Assembly: GCA_947451035.1 (NCBI GenBank)
Contig: CANFXR010000006.1
Span: 1 to 58,480, forward strand
Origin: Burkholderiales bacterium
Lineage (GTDB): Bacteria; Pseudomonadota; Gammaproteobacteria; Burkholderiales; Burkholderiaceae_C
Length of the DNA stretch: 58,480 nt
Reading direction: 5' to 3'
Positions within the stretch are counted from its first letter, which is position 1, and every line of letters starts with the position of its first letter. Below the pieces are notes generated by a model. The model saw only the letters and a program-made list of their open reading frames with translations, made no database searches and had not been told where the DNA came from. Below are positions 26,833 to 34,074 of this stretch, in pieces. A program made the translations under genes and the position numbers.

Positions 26833-27531
26833 ATGCCGCTGCTGCGCCGCGCCGCCCACGCCGAACGCATGGCTTCGGCGTGCACCCAGATCACCGTGGG
26901 CGAACAGGGTCAGCAAGCCACCTTGTGCTGCGTGCACAACGCCATCGGGCTGGTGGTGTTTGCGCACGCCAACGGCTTCAGCCAGAGCAGCCGCAGCAAC
27001 CACGAACTGGCGCGGCGGCTGCGCGAGCGCCGGCTCGACACGCTCGAATACGAACTGCTCGAGCCCGACGAGCCCGACCACGACGCGCACGCACGCAACA
27101 TCTCGCTGCTCGCCGACCGGCTGCTCATGGCGATCGACGCCCTGCCCGCGTCGCAGCGCGACCACCCGCTGGGCCTGTTCGGATCGGGCCACGCCAGCGC
27201 CGCCGCGCTGCTGGCTGAAACGCGGCAGGCGCACCGCGTGGGCGCCGTGGTGTCGCGCGGCGGACGCCCCGACCTGGCCGGCAACCACCTCAACGAAGTG
27301 CAAGCGCCCACGCTGCTGCTGGTGGGCGAAGCCGACGAACAGGTGCTCACGCTCAACCGCCAGGCCTACGCCCGGCTGCGCTGTGAAAAGCGCATCGAGG
27401 TGGTGCCACGCGCCACCCACCTGTTCCTCGAAGCCGGCGCCCTCGACGCCGTGGCCAGCAAAGCCGCCGACTGGTTTTGCGCCCACTTGCACGCCAAACC
27501 CCCACCCGCCCCCGCCTCACCCCGCCACTGA
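26833..27531 (+). CDS. Alpha/beta hydrolase (dienelactone-hydrolase-like) lacking the usual nucleophile motif
   Basis: The product is 232 residues. ATG 26833 was chosen because it directly follows the small ORF; the frame is open to 26782. The core VVFAHANGFSQSSRSNHELAR and the end LLLVGEADEQVL...RATHLFLEAGAL are those of the hydrolases that accompany, or are fused to, phosphoribosyltransferases in stress regulons. The acid (Asp in GEADE) and base (His in ATHLF) are present. The nucleophile elbow, normally of the GASTG kind, reads LFGSGHASAAAL, so the expected Ser position holds Gly. It may be inactive or use the neighbouring Ser. The partner phosphoribosyltransferase gene lies convergently beyond the inserted cassette. 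Confidence 0.75.
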   Translation: MPLLRRAAHAERMASACTQITVGEQGQQATLCCVHNAIGLVVFAHANGFSQSSRSNHELARRLRERRLDTLEYELLEPDEPDHDAHARNISLLADRLLMAIDALPASQRDHPLGLFGSGHASAAALLAETRQAHRVGAVVSRGGRPDLAGNHLNEVQAPTLLLVGEADEQVLTLNRQAYARLRCEKRIEVVPRATHLFLEAGALDAVASKAADWFCAHLHAKPPPAPASPRH

Positions 27532-27577
27532 CCCCCGCGCCGCGGCCAGGGCGGCGAGCACGCCGGGGTCATCGACC
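27528..27577. repeat. 50-bp direct repeat, left copy (displaced 3' end of the phosphoribosyltransferase gene)
   Basis: It matches 28285-28334 at 49 of 50 positions (757-bp offset). Read on the minus strand, it encodes the same DDPGVLAALAAARGS end as the intact gene, followed here by VAG and a stop. The two copies flank the toxin-like/HTH gene pair. Confidence 0.85.
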
Positions 27578-27592
27578 CCTCGCCAGAATGAG

Positions 27593-27628
27593 TTGACATG
27601 AGATCATTATTTGATTCATCATGAGAGC
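27593..27628 (+). promoter_or_regulatory. Candidate promoter/operator of the RelE-like gene pair
   Basis: An unusually A+T-rich patch holds TTGACA at 27593-27598 and two copies of CATGAGA (27597-27603 and 27620-27626), just before the first gene. A -10 box is not clear. The repeats may be operator half-sites for the HTH protein. Confidence 0.4.
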
Positions 27629-27952
27629 ATGAAGACCAACTTCAAGCGGCCCTTTGCGCAGTACGTCAAGAAAGCGCACAAGCCTTTGCAGTTGGCCATT
27701 CAAGATGAGGTGGACGTGGTGTGCGAGGCCCCCGACATCGGCGAGGCCAAGGTCGGCGATCTGGCCGGAATCCGGGTCCACAAATTCCGCTTTCATCGAC
27801 AGGAATATCTGCTCGCCTACCGAGCGCCGACGAAAAACGCGGCGCTGGAATTCCTGATCATCGATTTCTATCAGGTGGGCGTGCACGAGAACTTTTACGA
27901 CGACCTGAAGCACTACCTGCGACAGGAAAAATCCCCGGGGAGCCTTTCATGA
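27629..27952 (+). CDS. RelE/ParE-superfamily toxin-like protein
   Basis: The product is 107 residues from ATG 27629; a TTG 18 nt earlier is less likely. The pattern FAQYVKKAHKPLQLAIQDEVDVV, then VGDLAGIRVHKFRFHRQEYLLAYRAP, then FLIIDFYQVGVHENFYDDLKHYL, is the helix-helix-strand plan of RelE/ParE/HigB-type toxins, which act on ribosome-bound mRNA or on gyrase. The target is not evident. Its stop overlaps the start of the next gene (ATGA), a toxin-first order as in higBA. Its A+T-richer upstream region and flanking direct repeats mark it as a recent arrival. Confidence 0.7.
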   Translation: MKTNFKRPFAQYVKKAHKPLQLAIQDEVDVVCEAPDIGEAKVGDLAGIRVHKFRFHRQEYLLAYRAPTKNAALEFLIIDFYQVGVHENFYDDLKHYLRQEKSPGSLS

Positions 27953-28260
27953 GCCAGGTGCTGAGCGCGCAAGACCTCTTTGCCCAGATGAAGCGCATGC
28001 CGACGGCCGAGCGCGCCAAGTTCTTCTCGCTGCTGACCAGCAGCGCCTTTCGCGACGACGACTACACGCACGAGCAGGTGTTTGGTCACCTCGAGCGCGA
28101 GCCGCTGTCGGCCAGCGAGGCTGCCGAGTATCTGGAGGTGTCGCTGCCCACGCTGCGGCGTCATGTGCAGGCCGGCAAGTTGCTCGCCTGCCGCACCGTG
28201 GGTCGCAGCCAGCTGTTTGCCGCAGGCGACCTGCGCGCCTACAAGCGCACCCGCAAGTAA
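27949..28260 (+). CDS. HTH_17/excisionase-like DNA-binding protein, probable antitoxin
   Basis: The product is 103 residues, starting inside the stop of the toxin-like gene. The N-terminal half is helical (LSAQDLFAQMKRMPTAERAKFFSLL). The C-terminal half is a MerR/excisionase-type helix-turn-helix: PLSASEAAEYLEVSLPTLRRHV, then GKLLACRTVGRSQLFAAGDL. In this position it is most simply the antitoxin and autorepressor of the pair. The excisionase-like fold is also compatible with a former mobile-element role, and no integrase is present. The HTH call is firm; the antitoxin role is inference from gene order. Confidence 0.7.
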   Translation: MSQVLSAQDLFAQMKRMPTAERAKFFSLLTSSAFRDDDYTHEQVFGHLEREPLSASEAAEYLEVSLPTLRRHVQAGKLLACRTVGRSQLFAAGDLRAYKRTRK

Positions 28261-28273
28261 CAGCCCGCGCGCC

Positions 28274-28954
28274 TCACACCATCGCTGACCCGCGCGCCGC
28301 GGCCAGGGCGGCGAGCACGCCGGGGTCATCGACCTGATCGAACTCGACGTAGTGCTCGCCGACGGCGCGAAACAGCGCGGGCTGGGCGAGGCACACGATC
28401 TGGTCGACCTCGCCGCGCAGCGCGGCCAGCGTGTCGGCCGGGGCGACCGGCACGGCCAGCACCACGCGCGCCGGGTGGCGTGCGCGCAGCGCCTTGAGCG
28501 CGGCGCGCATGCTGGTGCCGGTGGCAATGCCGTCGTCGACCACCACCGCGGTGTGGCCTTCGAGCGGCAGCGGCGCGCGCCCGCGCAGGTAGACGGCGCG
28601 GCGGCGCTCGTTTTCGAGCAGCGCTTGCTGGCGCTGATCTTCGACGTCGCCAGCGCACAGGCCGGCGGCGTGCCAGGTCGATTCGTCGATCACCATGCAA
28701 GGCGGCTCGCCATCGACCACGGCGGCCACCGCCAGTTCGCGCTGGCCGGGCATGCCGATCTTGCGCACCAGCAGCAGATCGAGCGGCGCGTGCAGCGCGC
28801 GCGCCACCTCGGCGGCCACCGGCACGCCGCCGCGCGGCAGCGCCAGCACGGTGATGGGTGGTGCCAGCTTCAACTCGAGCAAGCGCGCGGCCAGAAGCCG
28901 GCCGGCTTGCGTGCGGTCGGCAAACGGCAATCCGTGTGAGGGGTGCGTGTCCAT
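28274..28954 (-). CDS. Phosphoribosyltransferase family protein
   Basis: The product is 226 residues. It has the type I PRTase fold with ALPRGGVPVAAEVARAL and the PRPP-binding motif AVVVDDGIATGTSM. This subgroup is known next to, or fused with, dienelactone-hydrolase-like proteins in stress regulons (for example Rv0571c of the DosR regulon). The natural substrate is unknown. Its last 17 codons are duplicated at 27528-27577 beyond the inserted toxin cassette, so the present C-terminus (ending SAMV) probably replaces an older one. An FNR-like site ends 34 nt upstream of the ATG, implying an almost leaderless message if it is used as a class II site. Confidence 0.85.
   Translation of the reverse strand: MDTHPSHGLPFADRTQAGRLLAARLLELKLAPPITVLALPRGGVPVAAEVARALHAPLDLLLVRKIGMPGQRELAVAAVVDGEPPCMVIDESTWHAAGLCAGDVEDQRQQALLENERRRAVYLRGRAPLPLEGHTAVVVDDGIATGTSMRAALKALRARHPARVVLAVPVAPADTLAALRGEVDQIVCLAQPALFRAVGEHYVEFDQVDDPGVLAALAAARGSAMV
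28285..28334. repeat. 50-bp direct repeat, right copy (inside the phosphoribosyltransferase 3' end)
   Basis: This is the partner of 27528-27577, with a single mismatch (28292 versus 27535). It is coding here on the minus strand. Confidence 0.85.
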
Positions 28955-28987
28955 GCGCGATGGTCGGCGTCAGCGGCCCCGGCACGC

Positions 28988-29001
28988 TTGAGAGCGGTCA
29001 A
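28988..29001. promoter_or_regulatory. FNR-like site upstream of the phosphoribosyltransferase gene
   Basis: TTGAGAGCGGTCAA has both half-sites TTGA and TCAA intact. On the minus strand CATCGC at 28962-28957 is placed as a -10. The predicted start of transcription is about at the ATG (28954). Confidence 0.6.
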
Positions 29002-29082
29002 GCGCAGCGTCAGGGACAACCCGCAGACCAAGGCAGCGGGCCGCCTCGGCTGCACACCACGGAGGCCACCTTGCGGCCGCAA

Positions 29083-29096
29083 TTGAGTTTGCTCAA
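29083..29096. promoter_or_regulatory. FNR-like site upstream of the 29148-30807 operon
   Basis: TTGAGTTTGCTCAA has both half-sites intact. CACAGT at 29118-29123 is a fair -10 at the class II distance. Transcription would start near 29131, 17 nt before the first ATG. Confidence 0.62.
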
Positions 29097-29147
29097 TCCG
29101 CCCGGAGCGACGGGGTCACACAGTCCATCTTTCTCAAGGAACAGCCC

Positions 29148-29396
29148 ATGCCCACCACCGCACAGCAACACGAGCCCAACGGCGTGTTGTGCTTCAACAC
29201 GCCGATCGGCACCGATCAGGTGACCGCCTTTGTTTCCGAATCGTCCTTGCGGGCTCGCTATGGCGGGCTGGCAGCCGCTTGCGACGACCTTGAGTCGATG
29301 TACTGCTTGCACCAGCTCGAAATCAACGCCGCGGTGGCACGCCGCATCCGGGCCGGCGCGCGCCAGCCGGTCGTGCTGCGCGCGTCCGACCTGTGA
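29148..29396 (+). CDS. DUF1488-like small protein
   Basis: The product is 82 residues, starting at an ATG with CAAGGA upstream. The layout is VLCFNTP...VTAFVSESSLRARYGG, then a helix HQLEINAAVARRIRAG. It resembles DUF1488 proteins, whose function is unknown; I am not certain of the family. It leads a three-gene operon (gaps of 13 and 12 nt) driven by the FNR-like site at 29083. Confidence 0.6.
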   Translation: MPTTAQQHEPNGVLCFNTPIGTDQVTAFVSESSLRARYGGLAAACDDLESMYCLHQLEINAAVARRIRAGARQPVVLRASDL

Positions 29397-29409
29397 GGAC
29401 ACGCGGCGC

Positions 29410-29658
29410 ATGAACGTCGTCGTGCTCGACCCTGTGCAGTGGGAGTTGCTCGATGCGGGCGCCCAGGCGATGCTGGTCGACTGGCTGGTGGCCGAAGGCG
29501 ATCCGGTCGAAGCCGGGCAGCCGCTGGCGTCGGTCGAGCTGGGCCACCTGAACGTGGAGGTGCCGGCCGCCCACGCGGGCACGCTCGAAGACATCCTGGT
29601 GGCCGCCGGCGAGACGTTCTCGCGCGGCCAGCCGCTGGCCCGGCTGATCGCCACCTGA
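29410..29658 (+). CDS. Isolated lipoyl/biotinyl-like domain without the modified lysine
   Basis: The product is 82 residues from ATG 29410. The sequence LVAEGDPVEAGQPLASVELGHLNVEVPAAHAGTLEDILVAAGETFSRGQPLARL is, position by position, a lipoyl-carrier domain of 2-oxoacid dehydrogenase E2 subunits. The (E/D)-T-D-K-A turn reads E-L-G-H-L, however, so the Lys that carries lipoate or biotin is His. It therefore cannot be a normal carrier. It may be a binding or allosteric module. It sits mid-operon between the DUF1488-like and kinase-like genes. Confidence 0.75.
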   Translation: MNVVVLDPVQWELLDAGAQAMLVDWLVAEGDPVEAGQPLASVELGHLNVEVPAAHAGTLEDILVAAGETFSRGQPLARLIAT

Positions 29659-29670
29659 GGAGCGCGCAGC

Positions 29671-30807
29671 GTGCCGCGGCTGCCAGACGAACAGCCCGCC
29701 CACGCGGTGGACGTCGTGCACGAGACGCTGCCGTTCGACGGCGCGCCGCCGTTCGAGGCCCGGCTGCGCTTCTTGCGATCGGCCGCCGCGCACGCCAGTC
29801 TGGGCGAGCCGCCCGAAGAACTCGAAACCCACATGTCGTGGCTGTTCTTCGTGGGCGAGCGCGTGCTCAAGCTCAAGAAGCCGGTGCACTTTCCGTACCT
29901 CGACTTCACCACGCTGGCCGCGCGCGAACACGACTGCCGCGAGGAAGTTCGCCTGAACGCGCGGCTGGCGCCGGGCGTGTACCTGGGGCTGATCGCGCTG
30001 CGCGAAGACCACGGGCATCTGACGCTGGTCGATGAAGCCCGCCTGAGCGCGCCCGGTCGCACGGTGGACTGGCTGGTGGCGATGCGCCGGCTGCCGCACG
30101 AGCGCTCGCTCGGCGCGCTGCTGGCCGATCACGCCGTGGGCATCGCCGATGTGGACGCGCTGGCCGACCGGCTGGTAGGTTTTTACCGGCGTGCACTCAC
30201 GCTGCGCATCGAGCCGCAGGCCTACGTCGAGCGCTTTCGCGAGGCGCAGCGGCTCAACCGGCAAGTGCTCGCCACCGCCGCGGTGCGCTGGCCGCAGCCG
30301 GCGAGCGTGCTCGACCGCTACGACGCGATGCTCGAGCGCTGGGCGCCGCTGCTGCTCGAGCGCGCACGGCACCGCCGCATCGTCGAAGGCCACGGCGACC
30401 TGCGTCCCGAGCATGTGTGGCTGACGCACCCGCCGGCGGTGATCGACGCGCTCGAGTTCAACGCGCCGCTGCGTCAGGTCGATCCGTTCGACGAGCTGGC
30501 CTATCTGGCGCTGGAGTGCACGCTGGACGGCGCCGCATGGGTCGGTGACCGGCTGATCGTGCGCTGCGCTGCCGCGCTGGGCGAGACACTCCCACCCGCG
30601 CTGCTGCCGCTGTACACCGCGCACCGTGCGCTGATCCGCGCCCGGCTGTCGATGGCGCATCTGCAAGACGAGCATCCGCGCACGCCCGAGCGCTGGCCGC
30701 TGCAGGCCGCGCATTACCTCGAGCGCGCGCTGGCCGCCATCGAGCTGCTCGAAGCGCTCGGGCATGCCAACAGCTTCAAGACGGCACGTCGATCCTGCAT
30801 CCCCTGA
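29671..30807 (+). CDS. Aminoglycoside-phosphotransferase-like kinase (single-domain)
   Basis: The product is 378 residues from a GTG preceded by GAGGAG. ELETHMSWLFFVGERVLKLKKPVHFPYLDF is the nucleotide-lobe start of the APH-like proteins often called bifunctional aminoglycoside phosphotransferase/ATP-binding protein. EGHGDLRPEHVWL and VIDALEFN carry the Brenner-type catalytic and metal-binding residues. The P-loop kinase domain that usually follows is absent here; compare the longer paralogue at 49572-51146. The substrate is unknown and drug resistance is unlikely. Its 3' end overlaps the convergent PRPP synthetase-like gene by 32 nt. Confidence 0.75.
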   Translation: MPRLPDEQPAHAVDVVHETLPFDGAPPFEARLRFLRSAAAHASLGEPPEELETHMSWLFFVGERVLKLKKPVHFPYLDFTTLAAREHDCREEVRLNARLAPGVYLGLIALREDHGHLTLVDEARLSAPGRTVDWLVAMRRLPHERSLGALLADHAVGIADVDALADRLVGFYRRALTLRIEPQAYVERFREAQRLNRQVLATAAVRWPQPASVLDRYDAMLERWAPLLLERARHRRIVEGHGDLRPEHVWLTHPPAVIDALEFNAPLRQVDPFDELAYLALECTLDGAAWVGDRLIVRCAAALGETLPPALLPLYTAHRALIRARLSMAHLQDEHPRTPERWPLQAAHYLERALAAIELLEALGHANSFKTARRSCIP

Positions 30808-31738
30808 TGGCGCGGGCAAACAGCGGCACCGCCGACACGACGCCCAGCTTGTGCGCCATCGGGCCGGTGGTCGGCCAGCGAAACGGCGGCACGCTGTCGC
30901 TCACCAGCAGCCGGTCGATGGCCGGGCTGGCCAGCACCTCGGCGGCGTTGCCGGTGAACAGGCCGTGCGCCGCGCAGGCGATCACGCGTTCGGCGCCCGC
31001 ATGGCGCAGCGCCAGCGCGGCGCGCTTGACGGTGTCGCCGCTGGCGATCAGGTCGTCGTAGACGACAACGGTCTTGCCCTGCACGTCGCCGGCCACCAGG
31101 TTGCAGCTGCTGACCAGACCGCTGCTGCGCCGCTTGTCGACCATCGCAAAGCCGACCGGGCGCGCCAGCCGCTGCTCGAGCGCTTCGCGCCACAGTTGCG
31201 CGCGCTTGACGCCGCCCGGATCGGGCGAGGCCACCGCGAGCGGCGCCGCGCCGACCAGATCGTGCACCGCCGCATCGAACGCAGCGTGGGCGTCGAGGTG
31301 CCGGGTGAGGCAGCGAAACGCGTTTTCGAACGCCACCACGTTGTGCGCTTCGAGCGCGATCACCTGCGCCACGCCCACGGCTTCGACCAGCTCGGCCAGA
31401 TGGCGCAAGGTGAGCGGATCGAACGGCTTGGTGCGCCGGTCCTTGCGGGCGTAGGCCAGGTACGGCACCACCGCCGTCACGCGCGCCGCGCCGTGGTCGC
31501 GCAGCGTGGCCGCGAAGGTCAGCAACCGGAACAACTTGTCGTGCGGGCTGTCGATCGGCCCGCCGTGCAAGCTGGCGACCACGAAGGCATCGGCGCCACG
31601 CGGGTCGACGAGCGGGCGCAGCTTGTGCTCGCCGTCGTCGAAGCGGCGGTCTTCGAGCGCAGCCAGCGGCTGCTCGAGCTGCGCCGCCAGAGCGCTGGCG
31701 AACGGGCAGTCGGATTCGAGTGAGAACAGCATCGCCAT
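30776..31738 (-). CDS. Ribose-phosphate pyrophosphokinase-like protein
   Basis: The product is 320 residues, normal for the PRPP synthetase family. It shows the double PRTase-like fold: DRRFDDGEHKLRP near the start, YLAYARKDRRTKPFDPLT (the catalytic flexible loop region), VASPDPGGVKRAQLW, and the PRPP-type motif VVVYDDLIASGDTV. It would make PRPP from ribose 5-phosphate and ATP. Next to a phosphoribosyltransferase in the same island it is probably an accessory, stress-specific PRPP source rather than the housekeeping enzyme. It is the last gene of a five-gene minus-strand operon, 15 nt after the DHH gene. Confidence 0.88.
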   Translation of the reverse strand: MAMLFSLESDCPFASALAAQLEQPLAALEDRRFDDGEHKLRPLVDPRGADAFVVASLHGGPIDSPHDKLFRLLTFAATLRDHGAARVTAVVPYLAYARKDRRTKPFDPLTLRHLAELVEAVGVAQVIALEAHNVVAFENAFRCLTRHLDAHAAFDAAVHDLVGAAPLAVASPDPGGVKRAQLWREALEQRLARPVGFAMVDKRRSSGLVSSCNLVAGDVQGKTVVVYDDLIASGDTVKRAALALRHAGAERVIACAAHGLFTGNAAEVLASPAIDRLLVSDSVPPFRWPTTGPMAHKLGVVSAVPLFARAIRGCRIDVPS

Positions 31739-31753
31739 GTCAGGCCTCTCGCC

Positions 31754-32743
31754 TCAATGCGCGCCCCATGAATGGGCCGAGAACTCGCCCACGAAGCGGT
31801 GCACCTCGTGGAATGGAAGCAAGTCGATGCCGCCCGCCGCCGCCCGCCCGCTGCCACTGAAGCGGTGGCACAGGTCGTGGGCGCCGTGAGGGCTGGTCAG
31901 CGGCGCGCGCACGCTGACCACATAGCCGCCGTGGCTGCGCTGCTTGAGCACCGCGTGCGCCATGTGGGGCTGCGCGCGGGCCAGCTGGTTGGCCAGGCAG
32001 CCGATGACGCGGCGGCTCCACGGCGCATCGGGCAGCAGCGTCACGCTGGCGCGCTCGTCGCTCCAGTACGGCGTGTGCAGCGCGGCTTGCTTCAGATCGG
32101 CGCGGCGCGCGGCGATCAGGTCGTCGATCAGCGTCTCGTGCTGGAGCAAATCGAGCGGGTCGCGGTAGCGCACCAGCGTTTGGTACAGCCGCGACGGCGC
32201 CACCCACACATCGCCCTCGTCGTCGCCGTAGGCGTTGTAGTTGATGGCCTCGCCCATCTGGCGCAGCCGGCTGCGGTCGTGCGCGCTCAGGCCGGCGCAC
32301 GGCAGCGCATCGGCCACCTCGGTGAGGTTGTCGCCATAGGCGCCCACCAGCGCCCAGCGGCGCAGCGCACCGTCCAGCGCGGCGTCCATCAGCAGGCTCG
32401 AGCAGCAGCGGTGATCGAACTTGATGTGTGACTCGAGCCGCGGGTGCACCGGCACGTCGCGCACCTCGTGGTGGTCGAAGTAGCGCACCCGCGCGCCCTG
32501 CTCGAGCAGCCGGCGCAGCGCCGAGCGGTTGCGCTGCATGGAGATGTCGCACACCAGCACGTCATCGCCCTCGCGCACGCTGTACGACTCGAGCCGGTTG
32601 AGCAGCTCGATGTCGCGCTTGAGCCCGGTGATGAGCGTGGACGGCGCGCTCACCTGGAGTCGCCACTGCACCACGGCACACAGCCCGTCGGCGTCGCCAT
32701 TGCACACATCGAAGCGGCGCACCGCGCCGACGTCGGCTTTCAT
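31754..32743 (-). CDS. DHH-family phosphoesterase
   Basis: The product is 329 residues. The ATG at 32743 overlaps the upstream stop (ATGA); a longer frame exists. It opens with VCNGDADGLCAVVQWRL, the first metal-binding Asp motif, and contains VCDISMQ and YFDHHE, the DHH signature. The C-terminal part has the glycine-rich DHHA1-like sequence CHRFSGSGRAAAGGI. DHH proteins hydrolyse short oligoribonucleotides, cyclic dinucleotides or polyphosphates; the substrate cannot be decided here. Coupling to PRPP synthetase and CBS genes suggests a nucleotide-metabolism role in stress. Confidence 0.85.
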   Translation of the reverse strand: MKADVGAVRRFDVCNGDADGLCAVVQWRLQVSAPSTLITGLKRDIELLNRLESYSVREGDDVLVCDISMQRNRSALRRLLEQGARVRYFDHHEVRDVPVHPRLESHIKFDHRCCSSLLMDAALDGALRRWALVGAYGDNLTEVADALPCAGLSAHDRSRLRQMGEAINYNAYGDDEGDVWVAPSRLYQTLVRYRDPLDLLQHETLIDDLIAARRADLKQAALHTPYWSDERASVTLLPDAPWSRRVIGCLANQLARAQPHMAHAVLKQRSHGGYVVSVRAPLTSPHGAHDLCHRFSGSGRAAAGGIDLLPFHEVHRFVGEFSAHSWGAH

Positions 32744-33144
32744 TCGGCGTCCAGATGCGGCGGGCACATCCCCTCGGCCGGCTCGCCGGTCTCGGGATCG
32801 AGCCAGCTGGCGATGCCGATGTTGTCCTCGATCTCGTGCAGTGCCTCGATGTCGGCGTCGGCCTCCTCGTCGGGCTCCTCGACCAGCGCGTCGATCGAAT
32901 CGAGCGCCTCCTCGAAGGACTCCAACGGGCCGAACTGCTGCGGCGCGTCGTCGGCCGGTGCGGCCACGGGGTCGGCACGCTCATCGGGCAGCGGCGCGAC
33001 GGGCCGGGCGTGGCGCGGCACTCGCGGCGCGGCCGCGGCCACCGAACGCGCCTGCGAGCGCCGCTTGATGGCCTCGACGGCCTTCGCGCCGAGCAGGTCC
33101 AGGGTTGAGGTGTCAAGGATCTTTCTGATCACGGCGCTGTCCAT
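32740..33144 (-). CDS. Acidic hypothetical protein
   Basis: The product is 134 residues, starting at MDSAVIRKILDTSTLDLLG. A basic, Ala-rich middle (EAIKRRSQARSVAAAAPRVPRHAR) is followed by a strongly acidic C-terminal half (LESFEEALDSIDALVEEPDEEADADIEAL). There are no membrane segments or recognisable motifs. It is translationally coupled to the DHH gene downstream and 32 nt after the lipoprotein gene, which is why I accept it as real. The function is unknown. Confidence 0.65.
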   Translation of the reverse strand: MDSAVIRKILDTSTLDLLGAKAVEAIKRRSQARSVAAAAPRVPRHARPVAPLPDERADPVAAPADDAPQQFGPLESFEEALDSIDALVEEPDEEADADIEALHEIEDNIGIASWLDPETGEPAEGMCPPHLDAE

Positions 33145-33176
33145 CCGGTGAAATCTTTCATGGTTCTGGGTTCGTG

Positions 33177-33395
33177 TCAGGGCTGCACGCGCCACGTGCC
33201 ATCGGCTTGCTGGCAGGCGGTGCCCGTGGTTCGTTCGGGCTGCCCGCCGATGGTCGTGGTGACGCTGAACTCGCGGCACGACGCGCCAACGGCGGCGGCG
33301 GGAGCGTCGCGGCGCACGGGCGCGTCCTGACAGGCCAGCAGCACCAGCGTCGCCAGGCACAGCGCGAGCACATGGCCTCGGGTCAGATGAATCAC
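33177..33395 (-). CDS. Small lipoprotein resembling the C-terminus of 17-kDa surface antigens
   Basis: The product is 72 residues. The GTG at 33395 was chosen because AGGAG stands 6 nt upstream; an ATG at 33431 has no such site. The signal LALCLATLVLLAC is a lipoprotein signal. The mature part has CREFSVTTTIGGQPERTTGTAC, the two-cysteine motif that ends many glycine-zipper outer-membrane antigens. It is probably an outer-membrane lipoprotein induced with the operon. Confidence 0.7.
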   Translation of the reverse strand: MIHLTRGHVLALCLATLVLLACQDAPVRRDAPAAAVGASCREFSVTTTIGGQPERTTGTACQQADGTWRVQP

Positions 33396-33427
33396 GTCAG
33401 CTCCTGGGCGTTGGGTCGTCGGCCGGC

Positions 33428-33949
33428 TCATGCCATCGCCGTGCCCCAGCCCGCGGTGCCCATGGAGGGGATGCGCAGCACCGGCACCGGCGGCGTGGCC
33501 GGCGCCATGGAGGCAGCCTCGCGCTCGAGCCCGCTGCGGATCACGCGGGCGAGCCGGTCCATGTCGGACGCGCACGCGGCGGCCAGATCGTCGAGCGACA
33601 CGATGCCCACGAGCTGCTGGTCGTCGCCGGTGACCAGCAAGCGGCGCACGCCGAACTCGCGCATCACGTCGAGCGCCACGCTGGTGTCGTCCTTCTCGGA
33701 CACGCTGGCGATGCGGCGGTTGGCCAGATCGGCGATGGGGAATTCGCTGCCATCGACGCTTTGCGCGAGCACGTGGACCACCAGATCACGGTCGGTGACC
33801 ACCCCGGTCACCCGCGCACCCTCGGGCGACGCGGCGGTGACGACCAGCGCGCCCACATGGCGCTCGCGCATCTGGGCGGCGGCCTGCGCAAGGCTGGCCT
33901 GGCTGTCGATGGTGACGATGCGGCGGCTGCAGATGGATCCGATGTTCAT
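33428..33949 (-). CDS. Two-CBS-domain protein
   Basis: The product is 173 residues from ATG 33949 with CAGGAG upstream. Two CBS motifs are visible: ICSRRIVTIDSQASLAQAAAQM...GVVTDRDLV and ANRRIASVSEKDDTSVALDVM...GIVSLDDLA. A Pro/Met-rich tail follows. Stand-alone CBS pairs bind adenine nucleotides or similar ligands and are common in hypoxia and dormancy regulons (for example Hrp1). It is the first gene of a minus-strand operon running to 30776, behind a perfect FNR-like palindrome. Confidence 0.9.
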   Translation of the reverse strand: MNIGSICSRRIVTIDSQASLAQAAAQMRERHVGALVVTAASPEGARVTGVVTDRDLVVHVLAQSVDGSEFPIADLANRRIASVSEKDDTSVALDVMREFGVRRLLVTGDDQQLVGIVSLDDLAAACASDMDRLARVIRSGLEREAASMAPATPPVPVLRIPSMGTAGWGTAMA

Positions 33950-34022
33950 GAAAGTCTCCTGGGGCGTTTGGACAAGCCGTTGTGGCGAGTCGTTATTGAC
34001 GCGCCGCAGGGCCCGCCAGCCG

Positions 34023-34036
34023 TTGACCAGCCTCAA
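34023..34036. promoter_or_regulatory. FNR-like site of the CBS-lipoprotein-DHH-PRPP operon
   Basis: TTGACCAGCCTCAA has both half-sites intact, and the palindrome extends to CCGTTGA/TCAACGG. CAATAA on the minus strand near 33998 fits a -10. The site ends 74 nt upstream of the CBS start. Confidence 0.65.
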
Positions 34037-34074
34037 CGGCATCGGTTGCCGGCCAGCGCCAGCCCGGCGTCGCC

